This document shows positions 6,329 to 12,299 of a DNA stretch of 12,299 nucleotides, one piece after another; the first letter of the stretch is position 1; each line of letters starts with the position of its first letter. Where the stretch lies: NCBI GenBank assembly GCA_013298455.1, contig JAAFHR010000051.1, forward strand, positions 1 to 12,299, in the 5' to 3' direction. A program made the translations under genes and the position numbers. The notes beneath the pieces were generated by a model, which had not been told where the DNA came from, ran no database searches, and saw only the letters and a list, made by a program, of their open reading frames with translations. The DNA is from Betaproteobacteria bacterium (lineage in GTDB: Bacteria; Pseudomonadota; Gammaproteobacteria; Burkholderiales; Casimicrobiaceae).

Positions 6329-6573
6329 TTTCCGAATCGCGCCTTCATACGTGCGCGAATCGCCTCGTTCATGTCCTCGACGCTACGCGGCTGCGTCACC
6401 AAATCGGCGTACTTGCCATGCAGCGCCATCACAGATTCACGGCGCGGCACAATCTCGAAGCCATGCGCCGACGGCACAAAATCAATCTTGTCCCCAGTCG
6501 AAAGCCCCAGCGCATCGCGCACAGCGGCGGGGATGGTGATTTGGCTTTTGCTGGAAATGGTGGCGGTATGCAT
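6325..6573 (-). CDS. vapB: Type II antitoxin, AbrB/MazE-type (VapB)
   Basis: The 82-residue product has the swapped-hairpin AbrB fold signature near its start: ATISSKSQITIPAAVRDALGL (4-24), STGDKIDFV and FEIVPRR. The C-terminal part (ADLVTQPRSVEDMNEAIRARMKARFGK) is the likely toxin-binding segment. It should bind the operator next to its own start and neutralise the adjacent VapC. The ATG at 6573 has a good Shine-Dalgarno (AAGGA, six or seven bases upstream). The gene is first in a two-gene operon and overlaps vapC by four bases. Confidence 0.94.
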   Translation of the reverse strand: MHTATISSKSQITIPAAVRDALGLSTGDKIDFVPSAHGFEIVPRRESVMALHGKYADLVTQPRSVEDMNEAIRARMKARFGK

Positions 6574-6579
6574 GGGTTT

Positions 6580-6606
6580 TCCTTACGATTGGTAAGGAGA
6601 ATATCA
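6580..6606 (-). promoter_or_regulatory. Promoter and palindromic operator of vapBC
   Basis: A perfect inverted repeat, TCCTTAC at 6580-6586 and GTAAGGA at 6592-6598, has a five-base centre. On the minus strand its downstream arm is the Shine-Dalgarno sequence itself. Next to it, TGATATTCT (6606 to 6598, minus strand) fits an extended -10 (TGN plus TATTCT). A start of transcription would then fall inside the palindrome, so a bound VapBC complex would block both the promoter and the start site. The roles are inferred from position and symmetry. Confidence 0.6.
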
Positions 6607-6613
6607 CGAGAGC

Positions 6614-6712
6614 GTAGACCCGGATGCTCGCATCCGGGTTGGTGACGGTAACGCGAAGCGCTGAATTGACTTCGTCGGATTACGAGAAGCCGGTTGCGAG
6701 CAACCGGGCTAC
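6614..6712. repeat. REPIN-like inverted repeat element, copy C (99 bp)
   Basis: Same family and orientation as copy A. The left arm has the hairpin CGGATGC TC GCATCCG. The right arm has the perfect hairpin CCGGTTGC GA GCAACCGG and ends GGGCTAC. The core GACGGTAACGCGAAGCGC is identical to copy A, with scattered differences after it. It lies between the lipoprotein stop (five bases away) and the promoter of vapBC. Confidence 0.83.
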
Positions 6713-6716
6713 GTCG

Positions 6717-7385
6717 CTACTTTTGGTCTGTAGTAGTTCGATAAAGTTCAGGAAATCTCACGCGATGTTGAGACAAAATCTCGTCTGCAGACGTCTTAAG
6801 AAGTGTCGCCAGTACGGCAGCCCCGTCATCGTTCGCTTCACGCTTACGTCGATTGAATGAATTCAGAATTACTCCATCGAAGGACACGCTCAAATAGACC
6901 GTCCAGTGCTCACCCGTGGCGTTTCCAGAGGAATTACCGGCTCGGACGCTGGAGGCCAGATAGATCAAACCCTCGCCAAGAAGTATGCCTAGCGCAGCCG
7001 CTCCAGGGTGAGTGCCAGGCGGTATGTACGGCACTCCACGGTAACCTGAGGTCGCGACACCCGAAAGATTCGTCAAGCCGACATCGGCCTGGGTAAGAGC
7101 CACGGTTTTCATCAATGATCCGTCGAATCGCTCGGCCAGCAATCCGCCAATCAGTCTGGGAAGCTCGGGGCTAAAGGCTTCGTCAGCTAACCATGATGCC
7201 TGTTCGAACTTTTCGTTACTGACGCGGGCTACCTTCGCTTGGGCAAACCGCTCATCTTTGAATGCTCCCGAAGGCGACGCTGTAGACGCAGCAACAAGTT
7301 TCTCCATCTTTAGCTGCGGTGGTGTTGTGACGCACCCGGCGAGCAAAGTGATAACGATTAGAAGCAAATAAGAACATCGAAACAT
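6717..7385 (-). CDS. Putative lipoprotein of unknown function, 222 aa
   Basis: I chose the ATG at 7385 because it gives a textbook lipoprotein signal, MFRCSYLLLIVITLLAGC, with the lipobox LAGC and Cys18 as the lipidated residue. It also has a Shine-Dalgarno sequence (GAAGG) seven bases upstream. The frame is open further upstream into lpdA, but that part is Arg-rich antisense-like sequence. The mature part has a Gly-rich hydrophobic segment (GAAALGILLGEGLIYLASSV), a possible beta-strand block (WTVYLSVSFDGVILNSF) and a charged C-terminus (SADEILSQHRVRFPELYRTTTDQK). No family is recognised. It starts 46 bases after lpdA with no clear terminator between, so it may be expressed from the PDH operon. 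Product location: envelope, probably outer membrane. Confidence 0.75.
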   Translation of the reverse strand: MFRCSYLLLIVITLLAGCVTTPPQLKMEKLVAASTASPSGAFKDERFAQAKVARVSNEKFEQASWLADEAFSPELPRLIGGLLAERFDGSLMKTVALTQADVGLTNLSGVATSGYRGVPYIPPGTHPGAAALGILLGEGLIYLASSVRAGNSSGNATGEHWTVYLSVSFDGVILNSFNRRKREANDDGAAVLATLLKTSADEILSQHRVRFPELYRTTTDQK

Positions 7386-7431
7386 GAATAAACCTTCAGT
7401 AAAAGAGCGTGATTTGCAAAGGCTGATACCT

Positions 7432-9249
7432 TTACTTCCGCCCCGGCGGCAAATCCGTACAAACCCCTTCCCAAACCTCCGCCGCCATACCGACCGATTC
7501 ACCGAGCGTTGGATGGGGATGAATGGTCTTGGCGATGTCGATGGCGTCTGCACCCATTTCGATGGCTAGGCAGACTTCACCAATCAAATCGCCTGCGTGG
7601 GTGCCGACGATGCCGCCGCCGATGATGCGATGCGTTTCGTCGTCGAAGATGAGTTTGGTGAAGCCTTCATCGCGGCCGTTGGCGATGGCGCGGCCGCTGG
7701 CGGCCCATGGGAATTTACCGACTGAGTATTTGATGCCTTCGGCCTTGGCTTCGATTTCGGTTTTTCCGGCCCAGGCGACTTCGGGGTCGGTGTAGGCGAC
7801 GCTTGGGATTTGGCGGGTGTCGAAGAAGCTCTTTTCGCCTTTTGCGGCCTCTGCCGCAACGTGGCCTTCGTGCACGGCTTTGTGCGCGAGCATCGGATTG
7901 CCAACGATGTCGCCAATGGCGAAGATGTGCGCCACGTTGGTGCGCAGCTGTTTATCGACATTGATGAAGCCGCGATCCGTGACGGCCACACCTGCTTTGT
8001 CGGCGGCGATTTTTTTGCCGTTCGGCGAGCGACCAACCGCAACCAAAACGAGGTCGTAGCGCTGTGGTTCTTTCGGCGCTTTCTCGCCTTCAAACGAAAC
8101 ATAAATGCCATCCGGTTTAGCCACCGCGCCGACTGTTTTCGTTTTCAACATCATGTTGTCGAAGCGCGGTGCGTTGACTTTTTCCCACACTTTCACCAGA
8201 TCGCGATCTGCGCCGGTCATCACGGTGTCGAGCATTTCAACCACGTCGATCCGCGCGCCGAGCGTGGAATACACCGTTGCCATTTCAAGGCCGATGATGC
8301 CGCCGCCGATGACGAGCATGCGCTCGGGTTTGTAGTTGAGCAGCAATGCGCCGGTCGAATCGACGACGCGCGGATCATCCGGCATGAAGGGTAAGCGCAC
8401 CGCTTGCGAGCCCGCTGCGATGATGCATTTTTGAAACTTGATGACTTTCTTTTCGCCGGTTTTTTCTTGACCGGTGCCGCTGGTCATTTCGACTTCAACG
8501 TGATGCGGATCGAGGAACGCGCCGTAACCGCGCACGACGTCGACCTTGCGCATCTTCGCCATACCCGACAAACCGGTCGTGAGTTTTTTCACCACGCCGT
8601 CTTTGAATTCCCGGAGCTTCGCCATGTCGATTTTTGGCGCGTCAAAGGTGATGCCATGTTTGGCCATCGCTTTGACTTCATCCATCACGGCGGCAGTGTG
8701 GAGCAATGCCTTTGACGGAATGCAGCCAACGTTTAAGCACACGCCGCCCAGCGATGCGTAGCGCTCCACTATCATCGTTTTCATGCCCAGATCGGCCGAG
8801 CGGAATGCGGCGCTGTAGCCACCGGGGCCCGCGCCAAGGACTAAGACTTCGCATTCGAAGTCGGGAGTGCCGCTAAAGCTCCCTCCCCCCTGGAGGGGGA
8901 GGGTTGGGGAGAGGGGGACGGTGGATTGGGGGGCAGCCGATGTGCTCATAGCAACCTTCCCCCTCTCCCCTAGCCCCTCTCCCTCCGGGGGAGAGGGGAA
9001 CGCTGCAGCACGGACTGGCTCAATCATCGCCACCACCGCGCCCATCGACACCTTATCGCCCAACTTCACGCGAATTTCTCTAACGACACCCGCCGTATCC
9101 GCAGGCACTTCCATCGTCGCTTTATCCGATTCGAGCGTGACGACTGATTGCTCTTTGGCAACGATGTCGCCCACTTTCACCAAAATTTCGATGACGGGAA
9201 TGTCTTTGAAATCGCCGATGTCGGGGACTTTAAGTTCGAGAGTTGCCAT
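7432..9249 (-). CDS. lpdA: Dihydrolipoamide dehydrogenase (E3) with N-terminal lipoyl domain
   Basis: The 605-residue product reoxidises dihydrolipoyl groups of the PDH complex with FAD and NAD+. Residues 1-78 are a lipoyl domain with the modified Lys43 in ESDKATMEVP. A linker spans 79-128. Then come the FAD site VLVLGAGPGGYSAAF (135-149), the redox disulfide GGVCLNVGCIPSK (Cys171, Cys176), the NAD site VIGGGIIGLE, the second FAD motif IFAIGDIVG, and the catalytic HPHPTLGE (His579, Glu584). An attached lipoyl domain is known from betaproteobacterial and neisserial E3. The linker is largely encoded by an inverted pair of REP-like repeats (residues 84-99 and 111-124), still in frame. The ATG lies three bases after the stop of the dehalogenase gene and has no clear Shine-Dalgarno of its own, suggesting translational coupling. 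Confidence 0.98.
   Translation of the reverse strand: MATLELKVPDIGDFKDIPVIEILVKVGDIVAKEQSVVTLESDKATMEVPADTAGVVREIRVKLGDKVSMGAVVAMIEPVRAAAFPSPPEGEGLGERGKVAMSTSAAPQSTVPLSPTLPLQGGGSFSGTPDFECEVLVLGAGPGGYSAAFRSADLGMKTMIVERYASLGGVCLNVGCIPSKALLHTAAVMDEVKAMAKHGITFDAPKIDMAKLREFKDGVVKKLTTGLSGMAKMRKVDVVRGYGAFLDPHHVEVEMTSGTGQEKTGEKKVIKFQKCIIAAGSQAVRLPFMPDDPRVVDSTGALLLNYKPERMLVIGGGIIGLEMATVYSTLGARIDVVEMLDTVMTGADRDLVKVWEKVNAPRFDNMMLKTKTVGAVAKPDGIYVSFEGEKAPKEPQRYDLVLVAVGRSPNGKKIAADKAGVAVTDRGFINVDKQLRTNVAHIFAIGDIVGNPMLAHKAVHEGHVAAEAAKGEKSFFDTRQIPSVAYTDPEVAWAGKTEIEAKAEGIKYSVGKFPWAASGRAIANGRDEGFTKLIFDDETHRIIGGGIVGTHAGDLIGEVCLAIEMGADAIDIAKTIHPHPTLGESVGMAAEVWEGVCTDLPPGRK
8881..8998. repeat. Inverted REP-like repeat pair inside the lpdA linker
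   Basis: Arm 8881-8921 and arm 8955-8998 are inverted copies of a G/C-rich hairpin repeat, related to the pair between rlmI and rluE, with a spacer of 33 bases. Both arms are read through in frame. The left arm encodes PLSPTLPLQGGGS and the right arm FPSPPEGEGLGERGK. They replace the usual Ala/Pro-rich linker between the lipoyl and FAD domains. Confidence 0.88.
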
Positions 9250-9252
9250 AGT

Positions 9253-9945
9253 TCAAGTGTTGGTTTGAGCGCGGCATTGAGCGAGCGCGTGGGGGAATTC
9301 GGTGAGAGAGGCGCAGGTGATCGTGGGCTGTAGCTCCCATGGATCAAAGGCCAGCGTTGGGTCGCGGCGAATCCATGCGGCCGACCAGCCCACACTTCGT
9401 GCGCCGATGATGTCGAAGGGATTGCCAGAAACAAGCCAGGGCGCCTCAATTGCAGCTGATTCACGAGTGAAGTAAGCGTAGGCAGCCGGATCGGGTTTGT
9501 AGGTTTGGATCGATTCCAAGCAGACGCTGCCGCGAAGCAACCTATCGAGCGAAGCCTGCCGCATTAAGGCATCAACGTCCTGCTGTTTGCCGTTTGAAAA
9601 TGCGAAACATTTCGCTCCGCTTTCTCCGAGCTGAGTGAGCGCGGCGGCCGCATCAGCGTAGGCGGGCAGACGCGTGTAGAGCGAGAGCAAACCGTCGCGC
9701 TCCGCGTCGTTCATGGCTACGCCGAAGCGCGTGCAAGTCGCGATCAGCGCATCGCGGGTACACACATCAAACGGTTGATACAGTCGACCGAGCGCGCGCC
9801 GAAACGAGTAATTGAGCTGCGTTTCGCGCCATGTGCGCGCGAACTCTGCTGCGCGATCACCCACATGAGCACGAAGCGCGGCGCCGACGGCACTCACATC
9901 AATGAGCGTGCCGTAGACGTCAAAGGCAATCGTGACGTTTTTCAT
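9253..9945 (-). CDS. Haloacid dehalogenase, type II (L-2-haloacid dehalogenase-like)
   Basis: The 230-residue product matches the L-DEX group of the HAD superfamily, which hydrolyses the carbon-halogen bond of L-2-haloalkanoic acids in the cytoplasm. All known catalytic positions seem filled: Asp9 and Thr13 in FDVYGTLID, Arg40 in WRETQLNYSF, Ser117/Asn118 in FSNG, Lys150 and Tyr156 in YKPDPAAYAY, and Ser173, Asn175 and Asp178 in VSGNPFDIIGAR. I chose the ATG at 9945 (MKNVTIAFDVYGT) over the TTG at 9960, which directly abuts the aceF stop. The gene lies between aceF (15 bases away) and lpdA (three bases away), so it is probably in the same transcript. The physiological substrate is uncertain: many members of this group are annotated from sequence only. 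Confidence 0.9.
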   Translation of the reverse strand: MKNVTIAFDVYGTLIDVSAVGAALRAHVGDRAAEFARTWRETQLNYSFRRALGRLYQPFDVCTRDALIATCTRFGVAMNDAERDGLLSLYTRLPAYADAAAALTQLGESGAKCFAFSNGKQQDVDALMRQASLDRLLRGSVCLESIQTYKPDPAAYAYFTRESAAIEAPWLVSGNPFDIIGARSVGWSAAWIRRDPTLAFDPWELQPTITCASLTEFPHALAQCRAQTNT

Positions 9946-9960
9946 TCCAAAGCGCCGCAA

Positions 9961-11292
9961 TCAAAGCGCAACGCGACGGAAATCAGACAGCAACGATGAG
10001 AAATAGACGTTAAACCGCGCAGCGCTCGCGCCATCAATCACGCGGTGATCCCATGAAAGCGATAGCGGCAGCATCAAGCGCGGCTCGAATTCTTTGCCGT
10101 TCCACTTCGGTTTCATTTCGCTTTTGCACACGCCCATGATCGCGACTTCGGGGGCGTTGATGATCGGTGTGAAATACGTGCCGCCGATACCGCCAAGCGA
10201 TGAAATCGAGAAGCAGCCGCCTTGCATGTCGGCGGGGCCGAGCTTGCCTTCGCGGGCCTTTCCTGCCAGTTCAGTCATCTCTTTTGAAATGTCAAAGATG
10301 CCTTTCTGATCAGCATTTTTAATGACGGGAACGACGAGGCCGTTTGGCGTGTCGGCCGCGAAACCAATGTTGTAGTAACTCTTGAAAACCAAGTTTTCGC
10401 CGTCGAGTGATGAATTGAACTCGGGGAATTTCTTCAAAGCCATCACTGCGGCTTTAATCATGAACGCGAGCATGGTGACTTTGATGCCAGCCTTCGCGTT
10501 TTCTTCGTTGAGTTTCACGCGGAATGCTTCGAGCTCAGTGATGTCGGCTTCGTCGCAATTGGTGACGTGCGGAATCATCACCCAATTGCGATGCAAATTC
10601 GCGCCCGAGATTTTCTTGATCCTTGAGAGCGGTTTGGTTTCGATGGTGCCGAACTTGGCGAAATCCACTTTCGGCCAAGGGAGCAAACCGAGCGCTGCGC
10701 CATCTGCGTTGCTGCTTGCAGCAGTCGGTTGCGATCCGCTCATCACGCCTTTGACGAAGCCTTGAACGTCTTCTTGCAGGATGCGGCTCTTGGGGCCTGT
10801 GCCAACGACGCGATTGAGATCAACACCGAGTTCGCGAGCGAATTTGCGGACGCTAGGGCTGGCATGCGGTTTGGATTGATCGGCAGACGTTGTCTGGGGA
10901 CTAGCAGCAACAGTCTCCGTTCGCCCTGAGCTGGTCGAAGGGCTGGTGGCGGACTGAGCCGTGTTGTCGGGGGTGGACTTCGTTGCGACCGGTGCTTCGA
11001 CAGGCTCAGCACGAACGGTAGGCGCGGCGACTGGCGCCACTGCAGGCGTCGCAGCACTCGCTCCTGCCTCAATCATCGCCACCACCGAGCCCATGCTCAC
11101 TTTGTCGCCGAGCTTCACCCGAAGCGCTTTGATCACACCCGCTACATCGGCGGGCACTTCCATCGTCGCTTTGTCGGATTCCAAGGTGACGATGGATTGG
11201 TCTTTGGCAACGGTGTCGCCGACCTTCACCAAAACTTCGATGACGGGAATGTCTTTGTAATCGCCGATATCCGGAACTTTTAATTCAATCAT
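9961..11292 (-). CDS. aceF: Dihydrolipoamide acetyltransferase (PDH E2)
   Basis: The 443-residue product is the E2 core that transfers acetyl from the lipoyl arm to CoA. It has one lipoyl domain (1-75, Lys41 in ESDKATMEVP), a linker at 76-143, a peripheral subunit-binding domain (ASPSVRKFARELGVDLNRVVGTGPKSRILQEDV, 144-175), a second linker, and the catalytic domain from about 216. Its end SLSWDHRVIDGASAARF carries the catalytic His416 and Asp420. Many betaproteobacterial and enteric E2 proteins have two or three lipoyl domains and are longer; here there is one, plus the one on LpdA. The first linker contains VRAEPVEA and SPSTSSGRTE, encoded by an inverted pair of a widespread short repeat. 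The gene follows aceE after 209 bases and abuts the dehalogenase gene. No strong Shine-Dalgarno is visible before the ATG. Confidence 0.98.
   Translation of the reverse strand: MIELKVPDIGDYKDIPVIEVLVKVGDTVAKDQSIVTLESDKATMEVPADVAGVIKALRVKLGDKVSMGSVVAMIEAGASAATPAVAPVAAPTVRAEPVEAPVATKSTPDNTAQSATSPSTSSGRTETVAASPQTTSADQSKPHASPSVRKFARELGVDLNRVVGTGPKSRILQEDVQGFVKGVMSGSQPTAASSNADGAALGLLPWPKVDFAKFGTIETKPLSRIKKISGANLHRNWVMIPHVTNCDEADITELEAFRVKLNEENAKAGIKVTMLAFMIKAAVMALKKFPEFNSSLDGENLVFKSYYNIGFAADTPNGLVVPVIKNADQKGIFDISKEMTELAGKAREGKLGPADMQGGCFSISSLGGIGGTYFTPIINAPEVAIMGVCKSEMKPKWNGKEFEPRLMLPLSLSWDHRVIDGASAARFNVYFSSLLSDFRRVAL
10917..11020. repeat. Inverted short-repeat pair inside the aceF linker
   Basis: Arm 10917-10943 and arm 10994-11020 are inverted copies of a roughly 25-base repeat of the type CCGTTCG..CTGAGC..GTCGAAG. 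Repeats of this type are dispersed in many proteobacterial genomes (from memory). Both arms are translated in frame into the E2 linker, giving SPSTSSGRTE and TVRAEPVEA. Confidence 0.83.
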
Positions 11293-11314
11293 TTCGCTTT
11301 GCTCAATGCTTGAA

Positions 11315-11491
11315 GGACGAATGACGAAGGACGAATGACGATAACGTCGGTTCGCAGCTCAGTCGCAGTTCGTCCTTTCGATCTATTTCAGTTAAGGTTG
11401 GAAGAAAACGCTCAGCGCTGCTTTGCGTCATTCGTCATTGGTCTTTCGTCCTGCGCAGCCCACCACGTCATTCGTCCTTCGTCTTTCGTCC
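11315..11491. repeat. Intergenic 26-base repeat, one inverted and two direct copies, between aceE and aceF
   Basis: The blocks 11426-11451 and 11466-11491 are direct copies 40 bases apart. The block 11315-11340 is their inverted copy, matching the second with one difference in 26. All are built from short degenerate units such as ACGAATG, ACGAAGG and ACGAAAG. The aceE-aceF transcript would contain all three and could fold into a long stem with alternatives. A partial unit (GTTCGTCCTTTCG) lies near 11367. Confidence 0.85.
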
Positions 11492-11501
11492 TCGAACGTC
11501 G

Positions 11502-12299
11502 CTAGACGGTCGTTGGGTTGGGTTTGCTCGGATCAATACCGTACTTTTTAATCGCTTCAGCAATCACTTTGCGTTCGATCACGCCGTCTTCCGCCAGCGC
11601 AGTAAGCGCAGCAATCGTCACGTAGTAGCGATTGACTTCGAAGAAGCGACGCAGATTCTCGCGTGAATCCGAACGACCAAAACCGTCAGTGCCGAGTACC
11701 TTGTACGTTTTCTTGATGTACGGGCGCACGCTGTCGGCAAAGATGCGCATGTAATCGGTTGCAGCAATCACTGGTCCAGCCTTTGAGTGCAAGCATTTCG
11801 CGACGTGCGACACGCGTTGCTCGTCCATCGGATGCAACAAATTCCAGCGTTCGCAATCTATGCCGTCACGACGAAGTTCATTGAAACTCGGCGCACTCCA
11901 AATGTCGGATTCAACACCCCAATCATCACGGAGCAAATCAGCAGCCGCGATCACTTCCCGAAAGATCGTGCCCGAGCCCGTGAGCTGTACGCGCTGACCT
12001 TTCTTCTTGTCTTTGCCGCCCTCTTTGAACAGGTACATGCCTTTGATGATGTCGGCTTCAGCGCCTTTGGGCATGTCGGGATGGACGTAGTTTTCGTTCA
12101 TCACGGTTAAGTAGTAATACTCATCGATTTGATCGGTGAGCATGCGCGTTGCGCCGTGTTGCACGATCACCGCGAGTTCGTATTGGAACGTCGGGTCGTA
12201 GGTGCGGCAATTCGGAATGGCGCTGAACCAGACGTGGCTGTGCCCGTCCTCGTGTTGCAGGCCTTCGCCATTGAGTGTGGTGCGACCGGCCGTGCCGCC
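11502..12299 (-). CDS. aceE: Pyruvate dehydrogenase E1 component, homodimeric type (5' partial)
   Basis: The minus-strand frame is open to the window edge and gives the last 265 residues. It begins GGTAGRTTLNGEGLQHEDGH, nearly identical to the equivalent part of E. coli AceE. Further matches are MNENYVHPDMPKGAEADI, LTGSGTIFREVIAAADLL, DGIDCERWNLLHP and VLGTDGFGRSDSRENLRRFFEV. AceE is the thiamine-diphosphate enzyme that decarboxylates pyruvate and loads the lipoyl groups of AceF. The C-terminus (IDPSKPNPTTV) is intact. The start, promoter and thiamine-diphosphate motif lie outside the window. The first gene seen of the PDH operon. Confidence 0.98.
   Translation of the reverse strand, partial: GGTAGRTTLNGEGLQHEDGHSHVWFSAIPNCRTYDPTFQYELAVIVQHGATRMLTDQIDEYYYLTVMNENYVHPDMPKGAEADIIKGMYLFKEGGKDKKKGQRVQLTGSGTIFREVIAAADLLRDDWGVESDIWSAPSFNELRRDGIDCERWNLLHPMDEQRVSHVAKCLHSKAGPVIAATDYMRIFADSVRPYIKKTYKVLGTDGFGRSDSRENLRRFFEVNRYYVTIAALTALAEDGVIERKVIAEAIKKYGIDPSKPNPTTV

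Noticed and set aside
7386..7553. Longer start for the lipoprotein ORF
   Set aside because: The upstream 56 residues overlap lpdA, are Arg-rich, and would bury the lipoprotein signal; the ATG at 7385 has a good ribosome binding site and begins a perfect signal peptide.
7584..8394. ORFs of 175 (-) and 194 (+) residues overlapping lpdA
   Set aside because: Out-of-frame shadows of a well-supported gene; low-complexity composition.
9958..9960. TTG start for the dehalogenase
   Set aside because: It adds five residues not typical of the family; the ATG at 9945 puts the catalytic Asp at position 9, as expected.
11426..11491. Possible CRISPR array
   Set aside because: Only two direct copies with a 14-base gap, plus an inverted copy, and the units are internally degenerate; there are no spacers or cas genes.
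12168..12170. GTG as the start of a 222-residue protein
   Set aside because: The frame continues to the window edge with strong AceE similarity, so this is an internal Val.

Overview
The window looks like chromosomal DNA of a betaproteobacterium of moderately high GC. The pointers are the gene order of the pyruvate dehydrogenase (PDH) cluster (E1, E2, extra ORF, E3), an E3 subunit that carries its own N-terminal lipoyl domain, a surface protein with a choice-of-anchor U-type domain and an IPTL-CTERM-like tail, and RluE and RlmI homologues. The genus cannot be named from the sequence alone.

Layout. Bases 1-1629 are the 3' part of a large secreted protein made of Cys-rich repeats of about 130 residues, ending in an anchor domain and a membrane tail. 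A strong terminator follows at 1710-1740. Bases 1741-2952 hold no confident gene: there are two weak small ORF candidates and a strong bidirectional terminator at 2432-2470. From 2953 come rlmI (+) and rluE (-), convergent, both 23S rRNA modification genes, with an inverted GC-rich repeat pair between them. Next are two convergent PIN-domain toxin-antitoxin modules: 4971-5725 on + (Phd/YefM-type antitoxin, VapC-type toxin) and 6573-5930 on - (AbrB/MazE-type antitoxin, VapC). A REPIN-like inverted-repeat element lies upstream of each module, and a larger nested one lies between their 3' ends.

From 6717 to the right edge every gene is on the minus strand: aceE (5' end beyond the window), aceF, a type II haloacid dehalogenase, lpdA, and a small lipoprotein. 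AceE decarboxylates pyruvate, AceF transfers the acetyl group to CoA through its lipoyl arm, and LpdA reoxidises the dihydrolipoyl group. The dehalogenase gene sits between aceF and lpdA with only a few bases on each side, so it is probably co-transcribed and translationally coupled.

The most distinctive property of the window is the density of short interspersed inverted repeats. I count about eight elements of about five sequence families between 4155 and 11491. They lie in intergenic regions, at toxin-antitoxin promoters, at gene ends (supplying the stop codons of vapC and rluE), and in frame inside the flexible linkers of both LpdA and AceF. No CRISPR array, tRNA, rRNA, transposase or phage gene was found. 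I see no clear novel multi-gene system; the best candidates for follow-up are the REPIN-bracketed toxin-antitoxin island and the repeat-built linkers of the PDH complex.
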